Origin: an uncultured Acidimicrobiia bacterium
GTDB lineage: Bacteria > Actinomycetota > Acidimicrobiia > Spongiisociales > JAENVV01
Length of the DNA: 9,176 nucleotides
Assembly (NCBI GenBank): GCA_905480085.1
Contig: CAJQPD010000212.1
Location: forward strand, 1 to 9,176
Direction: 5' to 3'
This document shows positions 1 through 5,849 of the stretch, in pieces. The notes under the pieces were generated by a model. It was not told where the DNA came from. It searched no databases and worked only from the letters and a program-made list of their open reading frames with translations. The translations under genes were made by a program, and so were the position numbers. Position 1 is the first letter of the stretch; the number at the start of each line of letters is the position of its first letter.

Positions 1-90
1 AAAGGCTGCCCCGTCAGGTCGATGTATCAGCGCTGCCACTCGATCCGCAGGCTCGAAAACGACACCGGAGAGCTCGAACGCCTCCCTCGC

Positions 91-768
91 TCAGGGCGAG
101 TTGGGGGTGGGAGTTCCATAGACCACGTCGTTGTCCTCATACGATCGCAATGATTGATTGAATGTCCCTCCACAGGTGATGAGGACCACACCGGGGTCGC
201 CGTCTTTCGCGAAGATGCGGTCAAATGGCAATTCCGTCTTGTCATACTGGGCAACCTCGGTGACAACGAACGTCCGATAGGAACCGTCGTCGTAGGCCAC
301 TTCAAACAGATCTCCAACCGACATGGCAGTGAGCTTGTTGAAGACACCATTGCGCCCGTTGTAGGCGATATGGGCAGCCAATACTGCAGAACCCGCGTCG
401 CCCGGCGTCGGACCGTACTGATACCAGCCCACTTCTTTGGCGCCGGGGATCTCCATCTCGCCATTGTCCAGAATGCCGACCGGAACGATCGTTGCGTCGT
501 TGACGCCAATGGCATCTATGTGCAATCCAATCGGCGCCGGACGGTCCTGGAACAGCTTGTCGGGGTCATACACAGCCGAGCCGATTGGTTTGACGAACTC
601 GGCAAGCGGTGAAGCTGATACCGAACCGAGCGTGGTAGTCGACGTTGGCACGAGAGTCGTGGTCGAAGCTACCGGCTGAAGCGTCGTAGTCGAAGTTGAA
701 GAATCAACCGTGGAATACGTACAGGCCGCCGACGTGGCGACCAGAAAAGAGAGAAGCAAATAACGCAT
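91..768 (-). CDS. Lipoprotein sortase (class E/F-like)
   Basis: Predicted sortase, a cysteine transpeptidase outside the membrane that attaches surface proteins or processes their C-terminal signals. From the ATG at 768 the protein has 225 aa. Residues 1-16 form a short lipoprotein signal ending in a lipobox (TSAAC, Cys16). Residues 17-50 are a Thr/Ser-rich linker, and the sortase fold covers about 75-220. The catalytic triad is visible: His133 in AAHIAYNG, Cys199 in the ITCGG motif, and Arg208 before SYEDN. The short, lipid-anchored form with TCGG fits the actinobacterial class E/F group; the exact class is inferred. The gene follows the DUF4397 gene on the same strand, a pairing often seen in actinobacteria, so that protein is the likely substrate. 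An in-frame ATG at 798 would add ten residues, but it lies in the stem-loop between the genes. The 768 start gives a cleaner signal peptide, although it has no clear ribosome binding site. Confidence 0.88.
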   Translation of the reverse strand: MRYLLLSFLVATSAACTYSTVDSSTSTTTLQPVASTTTLVPTSTTTLGSVSASPLAEFVKPIGSAVYDPDKLFQDRPAPIGLHIDAIGVNDATIVPVGILDNGEMEIPGAKEVGWYQYGPTPGDAGSAVLAAHIAYNGRNGVFNKLTAMSVGDLFEVAYDDGSYRTFVVTEVAQYDKTELPFDRIFAKDGDPGVVLITCGGTFNQSLRSYEDNDVVYGTPTPNSP

Positions 769-780
769 GGTCAAAGCAAA

Positions 781-817
781 AGAGGGGTGAGATGCCATGT
801 CGGCATCTCACCCCTCT
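781..817 (-). terminator. Perfect 16-bp stem-loop terminator/attenuator
   Basis: The arms at 781-796 and 802-817 are perfect reverse complements (AGAGGGGTGAGATGCC on the plus strand), with a 5-nt loop at 797-801. Read on the minus strand the stem is followed by TTTGCTTTG, a broken T-tract. It lies between the DUF4397 stop (829) and the sortase start (768). It probably ends or attenuates the DUF4397 transcript, so the sortase would be made by read-through at a lower level than its presumed substrate. Confidence 0.75.
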
Positions 818-828
818 GTGTTATTGCT

Positions 829-1614
829 TTACCGCTCGACCGCAGTGCGACGACGGAGGGCGAAGCCGGCGACGGCGGCCAGGAGAACACCACCGGCGGC
901 AGCCCATGGGGTTGCCGACTCAACCGGGCTGTTGCCCGTGTTGACAGCAGCCGGAGCCGTGCCAAGTCCGCTAATCGACTCGGTAAGAACCGTGAGCGAT
1001 GCGGCATCAAGGGAGCCGACCGCATACACGATCAACGACGTACCGTCAGCGATGGGCAGATCGGCCGGGCCGATGACAACCGGCTCGGTGGTGCCGGTGG
1101 GAACCACGGTGGCGGAAATCGTACCGACGGCCAGATCGGCAGAAACGCCATCCGGGTTGGCCAGGTTCGAGAACGCTACCGCGCCATTGGCAAGCACGTC
1201 GACAGCAGGGGCAGCGGCGGTGTGACGGACCGTGAGACGACCTTCGCCCGCAGCAATGGCAGAGGTGTCATTGGCAAACACAGCCAGGGTTGGGGTGCCA
1301 TCAGCGGTCAGGTGGGCAATAATGGTGTAGTTACCAGAGGCTGGCAGGGCCACATCGCCCGCGTCGATCGCAACCGTATCGGTGCCGGCCAGCTTCACTT
1401 TCAGACCCTCGAGGGTCGCTCCTGCGAGAGATGACAGATCTTGTGTTTCGCCGAACTGGAAGTTCTCGAAGACATTGGCTCCACCGGCTTCAACATCAAC
1501 GGCGGTATCGGGGATACCGTGAATGAGGTGGATACGGGGAGTTTCCTGAGCAAGTGCCGGTATGGAAACGGCCATGACGGCTAGTGCCATCAACATTAGA
1601 ACTAGCTTTTTCAT
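829..1614 (-). CDS. DUF4397 surface protein with C-terminal membrane anchor
   Basis: Exported protein of 261 aa. Residues 1-22 are a Sec signal peptide with a positively charged start and a likely cleavage site after ALA (22). Two DUF4397-like repeats follow: about 26-118, starting RIHLIHGIPDTAVDV, and about 126-215, with the variant VRHTAAAPAVDV. A Pro/Ser/Thr-containing stalk leads to a hydrophobic segment at about 236-253 and a basic tail (RRR, 254-256). This signal-stalk-helix-basic-tail layout is typical of sortase substrates, and the next gene is a sortase, but no LPxTG motif is seen before the helix. The start is well supported: AAGGAGG at 1621-1627 lies 6 nt upstream of the ATG. The molecular function of DUF4397 is not established. 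Without sortase processing, the protein would remain anchored in the membrane by its C-terminal helix. Confidence 0.87.
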   Translation of the reverse strand: MKKLVLMLMALAVMAVSIPALAQETPRIHLIHGIPDTAVDVEAGGANVFENFQFGETQDLSSLAGATLEGLKVKLAGTDTVAIDAGDVALPASGNYTIIAHLTADGTPTLAVFANDTSAIAAGEGRLTVRHTAAAPAVDVLANGAVAFSNLANPDGVSADLAVGTISATVVPTGTTEPVVIGPADLPIADGTSLIVYAVGSLDAASLTVLTESISGLGTAPAAVNTGNSPVESATPWAAAGGVLLAAVAGFALRRRTAVER

Positions 1615-1650
1615 AAGTAGCCTCCTTGAGAGTATTTCGTACTAATACGG

Positions 1651-1669
1651 ATCCGTTCAGAAAACGGAT
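1651..1669 (-). promoter_or_regulatory. 7-bp inverted repeat upstream of the DUF4397 gene
   Basis: ATCCGTT (1651-1657) and AACGGAT (1663-1669) are perfect reverse complements separated by 5 nt. The repeat lies about 25 nt upstream of the DUF4397 ribosome binding site, in the gap shared with panB. It could be an operator or a 5'-leader hairpin. No convincing -35/-10 pair with normal spacing was found beside it. Confidence 0.4.
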
Positions 1670-1720
1670 TAACTCAATTGCGACTAGCCTTCAATAAGAC
1701 ACTGGTGACCGGCTGGCATC

Positions 1721-1759
1721 GGATGTCGGAGTAGACGACAGCACATACACGCGACATCC
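1721..1759 (+). promoter_or_regulatory. 8-bp inverted repeat in the panB upstream region
   Basis: GGATGTCG (1721-1728) and CGACATCC (1752-1759) are perfect reverse complements with a 23-nt spacer, about 37 nt before the panB start codon. It may be a leader stem or a protein-binding site. It matches no riboswitch that I recognise. Confidence 0.3.
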
Positions 1760-1795
1760 CTCAACCTTGCGAGGTGGGGAGACAGGAGCAAAACC

Positions 1796-2674
1796 ATGGG
1801 TGACGCACCCAAGAAGGTCACGGCCCCGGCCATCGCAGCCCGCAAGGGAGGCGAACGGATCGCCATGGTGACCGCCTACGACGCCCCCTCGGCCTCGATC
1901 GCCTCGGCAGCCGGTATCGACATCATCCTGGTTGGAGACTCGGTCGCCAACGCCATGCTCGGCCACGACCACACCCTGGCCGTCGACGTGGACATCATGA
2001 TCCATCACACCGCGGCGGTCGCTCGCGCCAAGCCACATTGCTTGGTGGTAGGTGACCTCCCCTGGATGAGCTATCACATTTCGGTATCCGAGGCGGTTCG
2101 CAACGCCTCCCGACTCATCCGAGAGGGTGGTGCCGAAGCAGTCAAGCTCGAAGGCGGCGCCAACCGGCTACCCGTGGTCGAGGCGATCATCAATGCTGAG
2201 ATTCCCGTGATGGCCCATATCGGGCTCACTCCGCAATCGGTTCACGCCATGGGCGGGTACAAAGTTCAAGGCCGAGCGGTGGTCGACGCAAAAGAACTCA
2301 TTTCCGATGCCAAGGCCCTGGCCGACGCGGGTGTGTTCAGCATCGTGCTCGAAGGCGTGCCAGACACAGTCGCTCAGGTCATTACCAAAGAAGTCGGTAT
2401 TCCGACGATCGGGATCGGGGCAGGCGTCCACTGCGATGGACAGGTTCTCGTATGGCACGATGTGTTGGGCTTGCACGACGGTCACTATGCGAAGTTCGTT
2501 CGCAAGTACGCCGACTTGCGCCAGCAGGCGGTTGATGCGTTATCCCAGTACGCTGCGGACGTGCGCAACGAAACGTTCCCCGGCGAAGACGAGACCTATC
2601 ACATGACGGACGAAGCCGCCGCCGCGCTATTCGAGGAGGAGCCACGCGACCTCTCCTGGCCGCTTTCCTGGTAG
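1796..2674 (+). CDS. panB: 3-methyl-2-oxobutanoate hydroxymethyltransferase
   Basis: PanB transfers a hydroxymethyl group from 5,10-methylene-tetrahydrofolate to 2-oxoisovalerate, giving ketopantoate. This is the first committed step of pantothenate and CoA synthesis, in the cytoplasm. The 292-aa protein shows the family motifs in order: MVTAYDAPSA (24-33), VGDS with metal-binding Asp48, GDLPWMSY with Asp87, KLEGG with Glu119, HIGLTPQ (141-147), VLEGVP with the catalytic Glu186, and IGIGAG (205-210). It is somewhat longer than the roughly 264-aa E. coli enzyme because of a short N-terminal extension and an acidic, Trp-containing C-terminal tail. AGGAG at 1784-1788, 7 nt before the ATG, supports the start. 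No panC or panD lies nearby. The last 46 bp overlap, in another frame, the signal-peptide region of the next gene. Confidence 0.97.
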   Translation: MGDAPKKVTAPAIAARKGGERIAMVTAYDAPSASIASAAGIDIILVGDSVANAMLGHDHTLAVDVDIMIHHTAAVARAKPHCLVVGDLPWMSYHISVSEAVRNASRLIREGGAEAVKLEGGANRLPVVEAIINAEIPVMAHIGLTPQSVHAMGGYKVQGRAVVDAKELISDAKALADAGVFSIVLEGVPDTVAQVITKEVGIPTIGIGAGVHCDGQVLVWHDVLGLHDGHYAKFVRKYADLRQQAVDALSQYAADVRNETFPGEDETYHMTDEAAAALFEEEPRDLSWPLSW

Positions 2675-3231
2675 CCGTTCTTTCCAGTTGCTCATCGGGC
2701 TCCCAAAGGGAGCCCGATGTTGTTGGCAGCTCATCGACCACAACCGTCACTACCAGACAGCCGACAACAACGACTACGACGGAACCCGCGGTCGTTCCCG
2801 AGACGACAGTTCCGGAGGCCGTGAACACCGGCGACATCGAGGGCTTTGAGCTAACCACCATCCAACTCAACGGCGAGGATCTGCTCGTCGCCGTGGCCGA
2901 CACCGGCCAACTACGGGCACAGGGCCTCATGGGGGTCACCTCGCTCGGCGATGTCGACGGCATGATCTTCGCCTGGCCGGAGCCGACCACAGGCTCGTTC
3001 TGGATGTGGACCGTGCCCATTTCGCTCGACGTAGCCTTCTTCGACGGCGCCGGACAGTTGGTTGACGTCTTAGCGATGGCGCCATGTGTGGATGGCGAAT
3101 CGTGGGATTGCCCGCGCTACACCCCGGGGAGTAGCTACCTGTTTGCTCTAGAACGCCAGGGCGGCGAGCTTATCGCTCTACCTGCCGATTCGATCCTGGA
3201 GGTCGATCTAGCGGCCTTCTTCCGGCCGTAG
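2629..3231 (+). CDS. DUF192 lipoprotein with unconventional start inside panB
   Basis: The DUF192 domain (function unknown, usually exported) lies downstream of 2821 and includes VAVADTGQLRAQGLMG, GMIFAWPEPTTGSFWMWTVPI and VLAMAPC. The first usual start codon in this frame is GTG at 2821, which gives only the bare domain; its GGAGG is just 2 nt away, too close. The same frame is open upstream from 2536. It encodes a typical lipoprotein signal (RPLLAAFLVAVLSSC, Cys codon 2689-2691) and then a Thr-rich linker (STTTVTT, PTTTTTTEP) like that of the sortase in this window. No ATG, GTG or TTG precedes the signal. Possible starts are ATT at 2629 (the coordinate used), ACG at 2644 (GGAGG at 2635-2639, 4 nt away), or CTG at 2656. 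A frameshift from panB or a sequence error could also explain it. The gene is very likely real; the start is unresolved. The 3' end overlaps yceH by 24 bp. Confidence 0.8.
   Translation: MRGGATRPLLAAFLVAVLSSCSSGSQREPDVVGSSSTTTVTTRQPTTTTTTEPAVVPETTVPEAVNTGDIEGFELTTIQLNGEDLLVAVADTGQLRAQGLMGVTSLGDVDGMIFAWPEPTTGSFWMWTVPISLDVAFFDGAGQLVDVLAMAPCVDGESWDCPRYTPGSSYLFALERQGGELIALPADSILEVDLAAFFRP
2693..2719 (+). terminator. 12-bp stem-loop after panB, inside the DUF192 frame
   Basis: CATCGGGCTCCC (2693-2704) and GGGAGCCCGATG (2708-2719) pair perfectly around an AAA loop and are followed by TTGTTGG, a weak T-rich tail. The stem starts 19 nt after the panB stop, so it could terminate or attenuate the panB transcript. 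It also lies wholly within the lipoprotein reading frame, just after the lipobox Cys codon. Confidence 0.55.
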
Positions 3232-3852
3232 CTCCAGTGCGGCCATCCGCTCGTTAAGCCGAACCACCTCGGCCTCCAACAATTCGAGCCGGGATGGAAC
3301 CGGCTCGATCACCGTGTCTCGACTCCCGGGCGCGGCAACTTCATAATCCGATGCACTGCCGCCCAGCAGATGCATCCACCGGGGTTCTTTCTGACCGGGG
3401 ACTCGTTCGAGGAGCACGGCAACCGGAATATCTGCACCGGCCATCGATTCCAACACACGATCGGCCTGTTCCAACGAATCCATCTGGACGTACCGTTCGG
3501 TCCGGAGCCGTAGCTCGCCGGACGTCTGCGGGCCACGTAGCAACAGAACGGCGAGGAGTGCTTTCTGCTCGCGGGTCAGATCGAGACCCTCGTCGGCGAT
3601 TTCGAGGTGTTTGAGCGCCCGCTCCCCGGTCCGCTTGACCGTCCGAGCCAGTCCTTGTGCTCGCAGCGAGTCCATCGCCTCGATGGCTTCCGCCTCGTCG
3701 AGGCGCATGATCGGATTCCGGTTCGACGTCTGATTGCAGGCCGCCAGGAGCGACGCAGTTGTCAACGGATAGTGATCCGGGGTTGTCATGTGTTTTTCGA
3801 TGAGCGCCCCGAGCACCCTTGCTTCGGCTGGTGTCAATTCCACAATCGGCAA
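3208..3852 (-). CDS. yceH: YceH/DUF480 family winged-helix protein
   Basis: YceH-family protein (DUF480) of 214 aa, similar in size to its E. coli relative. Conserved stretches are visible: ELTPAEARVLGALIEK (5-20), TTPDHYPLTTASLLAACNQTSNRNP (23-47), LLLRGPQTSGELRLR (about 103-117) and, later, RWMHLLGG. The family consists of tandem winged-helix domains and its biochemical role is not established. The C-terminal about 35 residues, with LELLEAEVVRLNERMAALE, look like a short coiled coil. The start is TTG at 3850-3852; GTG three codons downstream is also possible and would match the usual MxxELT beginning. Neither has a strong ribosome binding site. The 3' end overlaps the convergent DUF192 gene by 24 bp, leaving no room for a separate terminator. 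Confidence 0.9.
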   Translation of the reverse strand: MPIVELTPAEARVLGALIEKHMTTPDHYPLTTASLLAACNQTSNRNPIMRLDEAEAIEAMDSLRAQGLARTVKRTGERALKHLEIADEGLDLTREQKALLAVLLLRGPQTSGELRLRTERYVQMDSLEQADRVLESMAGADIPVAVLLERVPGQKEPRWMHLLGGSASDYEVAAPGSRDTVIEPVPSRLELLEAEVVRLNERMAALELRPEEGR

Positions 3853-3866
3853 CCTACCAGTACCCT
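3838..3866 (+). promoter_or_regulatory. Candidate leaderless promoter of the small lipoprotein
   Basis: TACCCT at 3861-3866 fits the actinobacterial TANNNT -10 pattern. It ends 6 nt before the ATG at 3873, so transcription would start at or next to the A of the start codon. A weak TTCCAC lies 17 bp upstream (3838-3843). The lack of any ribosome binding site for this gene agrees with a leaderless mRNA. The region also codes for the N-terminus of the divergent yceH. Confidence 0.35.
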
Positions 3867-3872
3867 TGGATC

Positions 3873-4322
3873 ATGCGAAACGTGCTCTTGATTTTGGCGG
3901 CAATAACGCTGACATCGTGTGCATCCAGCCAGCACGGCCCTTGGGTCGACGCCGCCGACCGAATCGCCAACGGTGTCAACGAATACCCCAGCGAGTTCGT
4001 CTGCGACGAAAAGGGCGTGACCTTCCTGGATTTTGCCGGGCACCGATACGCGGCCGACCCATTGGGACTACTCGGGCCCATACAAAACGACCGCGGAGAA
4101 GCATTGGTGTACGGACCGTCCGATCGTCCCCTTGAGAGCCTCTACGCCTCGGGTCTTAGCCACACATTTGGCCTTCCCGGGGAAGATCCGACAGTGCGCA
4201 AACTGTATGTCGACCTCGATGGCAACCAGGACTACGTCTACATCTCCGTCGATGGCGCCCGCCTCGAGCAATGGCCCCAGGCCGATCAGGGTTGCCCGAC
4301 CAGTCCCGATCTAGCCAAGTAA
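3873..4322 (+). CDS. Small lipoprotein of unknown function
   Basis: I do not recognise this 149-aa protein. Residues 1-16 (MRNVLLILAAITLTSC) are a clear lipoprotein signal peptide with the lipobox LTSC and Cys16, so it should be anchored to the outer face of the membrane. The mature part is soluble-looking, with Asp/Gly-rich stretches (VDLDGNQDYVYISVDGARLEQWP) and two cysteines besides the lipobox Cys, one in SEFVCDEKG and one in DQGCPTS, which could form a disulfide. The reading frame is open 54 nt further upstream, but the internal ATG at 3873 places the signal peptide correctly. The gene is divergent from yceH with only 20 bp between starts, and its end overlaps the convergent tetR by 12 bp. 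Confidence 0.8.
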   Translation: MRNVLLILAAITLTSCASSQHGPWVDAADRIANGVNEYPSEFVCDEKGVTFLDFAGHRYAADPLGLLGPIQNDRGEALVYGPSDRPLESLYASGLSHTFGLPGEDPTVRKLYVDLDGNQDYVYISVDGARLEQWPQADQGCPTSPDLAK

Positions 4323-4955
4323 CGGCTGGCCGTCAATCACGTTTTCGAGCATGCCTGACACCATGTTCATCATCGAAAAGAGCCGGTCGTCTTGCTCCTG
4401 GTCCGGGGCCAACTTCGAGACAAGCTCCAAACCAAGAAACAGTGAGGATATGGCGTAGGCCATGTCGCCGAACGGCAGAAAAGCCTCGATCGGTGACCCG
4501 GCAAAGACCTGACGCAAGGCTGTTTCGACCAGGTCAATCCACGGTTGGAAAGCTTGTACAACGGCTTGCCCCATCTCCGGATCCGAAGCCGCCCCGGCCA
4601 TGAGTTGGGCGACCATGGTGATCGAACCCCGCTCCATGTCCTCGGCGTGCAGAGTCGCCGCGACGCTCACGAGGTCGCCCAGGTCGGTGACCCCTTCGAT
4701 CCGCCGGCGGTACCGCTCGACCTGGATCTGTGACGATCTTTCGATCGTGGCGATGAGAAGATCGCGCACGCTCCCGAAGTGGTAGAAGATAAGGGCCTGA
4801 TTGAATTCTCCGTGAGCAGCTATCGCCCTGGCGCTGGCCCCGGTGATGCCTTCGTCGACCAGGGTGTCAAAGGCGGCATCAAGGATGCGTTCTTTGGTTA
4901 TATCGCCGATCGTCCTGCTTAGCACCGGCACCTCTGTCACGTTCGGGACGGTCAT
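4311..4955 (-). CDS. TetR-family transcriptional regulator
   Basis: TetR/AcrR-type repressor of 214 aa from the ATG at 4955. After about 15 residues the DNA-binding domain begins (TKERILDAAFDTLVDEGITG), with the recognition helix ending in the signature NQALIFYHFGSVRDLL. The remaining helical region (from about residue 75) is the ligand and dimer domain; its ligand cannot be told from sequence. The frame is open upstream to 5078, but that start lies beyond the likely promoter and is rejected. Only a weak GGGCGGG precedes the 4955 ATG. The ATG instead overlaps the stop of a 14-codon leader frame (ATGA) that has a strong ribosome binding site, so translation is probably coupled. TTTGAGC-type repeats at the promoter suggest autoregulation. 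The regulator lies just downstream of nfo on the same strand. No transporter or enzyme target is obvious beside it. Confidence 0.92.
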   Translation of the reverse strand: MTVPNVTEVPVLSRTIGDITKERILDAAFDTLVDEGITGASARAIAAHGEFNQALIFYHFGSVRDLLIATIERSSQIQVERYRRRIEGVTDLGDLVSVAATLHAEDMERGSITMVAQLMAGAASDPEMGQAVVQAFQPWIDLVETALRQVFAGSPIEAFLPFGDMAYAISSLFLGLELVSKLAPDQEQDDRLFSMMNMVSGMLENVIDGQPLLG

Positions 4956-4996
4956 TCTTGCCCGCCCAAAACACAGACCACCATGAGCAAGTCCAT
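4952..4996 (-). CDS. 14-codon leader peptide coupled to tetR
   Basis: The short frame encodes MDLLMVVCVLGGQE. AGGAG (plus-strand 5003-5007) sits 6 nt before its ATG (4996-4994), the strongest ribosome binding site in this region. Its TGA stop (4954-4952) overlaps the tetR ATG as ATGA. The predicted transcript start is about 36 nt upstream. It is hydrophobic and contains no run of a single amino acid, so classical amino-acid attenuation is not evident. The likely role is to deliver ribosomes to tetR by termination-reinitiation. Whether the peptide is stable or has a function of its own is unknown. Confidence 0.55.
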   Translation of the reverse strand: MDLLMVVCVLGGQE

Positions 4997-5008
4997 CAGA
5001 TTCTCCTC

Positions 5009-5079
5009 TTTGAGCAACCGCTTTGATCGTTCGCTCAAATGATATCCGACCATTGGCCGATGTCAATCCATCGCTCAAA
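5009..5079. promoter_or_regulatory. TTTGAGC half-site cluster, candidate TetR operator
   Basis: Four related 9-mers surround the tetR promoter: TTTGAGCAA (5009-5017), TTTGATCGT (5022-5030), TCGCTCAAA (5031-5039) and TCGCTCAAA again (5071-5079). The middle two form an 18-bp imperfect palindrome (5022-5039) next to the -10 and covering the expected start of transcription. The outer pair TTTGAGC/GCTCAAA at 5009-5015 and 5033-5039 is a perfect 7-bp inverted repeat. The two identical TCGCTCAAA copies are 40 bp apart, about four helical turns, with the -35 and -10 between them. This fits binding by the TetR protein itself. Confidence 0.55.
5039..5066 (-). promoter_or_regulatory. Sigma-70-type promoter of the tetR leader
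   Basis: On the minus strand, TTGACA (5066-5061) is a perfect -35 hexamer, followed by a 16-bp spacer and TATCAT (5044-5039), five of six matches to the -10 consensus. Transcription would start near 5032, inside the proposed operator, and run into the leader peptide and tetR. This is the best-looking promoter in the window. Confidence 0.7.
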
Positions 5080-5087
5080 ATGACGGG

Positions 5088-5849
5088 CTAAAGGCTCCGG
5101 ATCCAGGAGATATCGGCAATGTGATCCTCGGCCGATCCGGGCGTCTCAACGAGGATCGGGGCATCGACCGCCCGAAGTACATCGGCCAACTCGTCGGGCG
5201 GAATCTCGCCGTTCGTGAGGTTTTGGTGACGGTCGCGGCGAGAATCAAACGCATCCTTCGAGTCGTTGCAATGAACCAGATCAATCCGTCCGGTCGCATT
5301 CATAACCCGCTCGACGAGACCTTCAAAGGGCTCTCCCCCAGCCCAGGCGTGACATGTGTCGAGGCAGAATCCCGGGTTGAGGTCGGCGATCTCTTCCCAC
5401 AATCGACCAATCACCTCGATCTGTCTGGCCATGGCTACCTCCCCACCGGCCGTATTCTCGATAAGGATCGGAACGTCCGTCTCGATCGACTCCAGGGCCT
5501 TGCGCCAGCGAATGAACCCCTCACTCTCGTCTGCATCTTCGCCGGTCATATGACCACCATGAACGATGAGACCCAAAGCACCAACTGCGGCCGCCGCGTC
5601 GGCCGATTCCTGGAGGATCTTTCGCGAGGGAATTCGGACACGGTTGTTGCCCGATACGACGTTGACGAGGTATGGAGCATGAACATAGATGCCGACCTCG
5701 GAGGCCCTCAAGGCGGCCGCGTCGTCGCGCGGCGCCGGCTTTTTCCATGATTGAGGATTCGAAAGAAACACCTGCACGACGTCGGCGCCCCGCTCGGCAG
5801 CTTCTACGAGCGGGTTTCCAGATTCGACGTGAGCGCCGACCAACATCAC
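5088..5849 (-). CDS. nfo: Endonuclease IV (AP endonuclease family 2)
   Basis: Endonuclease IV homologue that cuts DNA at abasic sites and removes 3'-blocking groups during base excision repair. It has 253 aa, somewhat shorter than the roughly 280-aa E. coli enzyme. The TIM-barrel motifs are in order: VGAHVESG (4-11), VHAPYLVN (56-63), IVHGGH (95-100), ILIENTAGG (128-136), CLDTCHAWA (162-170), VHCNDSK (192-198), DRHQNLTNGEIP (206-217) and VETPG (234-238). All nine expected zinc ligands can be matched: His57, His97, Glu131, Asp164, His167, His193, Asp206, His208 and Glu235. The GTG at 5849 overlaps the upstream stop as GTGA; an ATG one codon later (TGATG) is equally possible. It is translationally coupled to the membrane-protein gene and thereby to pyrE. 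Confidence 0.95.
   Translation of the reverse strand: MMLVGAHVESGNPLVEAAERGADVVQVFLSNPQSWKKPAPRDDAAALRASEVGIYVHAPYLVNVVSGNNRVRIPSRKILQESADAAAAVGALGLIVHGGHMTGEDADESEGFIRWRKALESIETDVPILIENTAGGEVAMARQIEVIGRLWEEIADLNPGFCLDTCHAWAGGEPFEGLVERVMNATGRIDLVHCNDSKDAFDSRRDRHQNLTNGEIPPDELADVLRAVDAPILVETPGSAEDHIADISWIRSL

Noticed and set aside
1..90. Minus-strand frame after the sortase stop that reads smoothly to the window edge (possible GTG at 39)
   Set aside because: Only about 13 codons from the GTG lie in the window, with no convincing ribosome binding site and no recognisable motif. Too short to call; otherwise nothing is seen in these bases.
1049..1068. Leu-Pro (residues 186-187) in the DUF4397 protein, considered as part of an LPxTG signal
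   Set aside because: It reads LPIADG, lacks the Thr-Gly, and lies about 50 residues before the C-terminal helix, within the second repeat.
787..1434. Long plus-strand frame of 215 codons opposite the DUF4397 gene
   Set aside because: Low-complexity Gly/Arg-rich translation antisense to a well-supported gene; an artefact of GC-rich third positions.
2382..3020. Minus-strand frame of 212 codons opposite panB and the DUF192 gene
   Set aside because: Arg/Ser/Val-biased translation with no domain, opposite two supported genes.
4956..5078. Longer N-terminus for TetR starting at 5078
   Set aside because: It would begin upstream of the TTGACA/TATCAT promoter and add residues not expected before the HTH; the ATG at 4955 fits the family.
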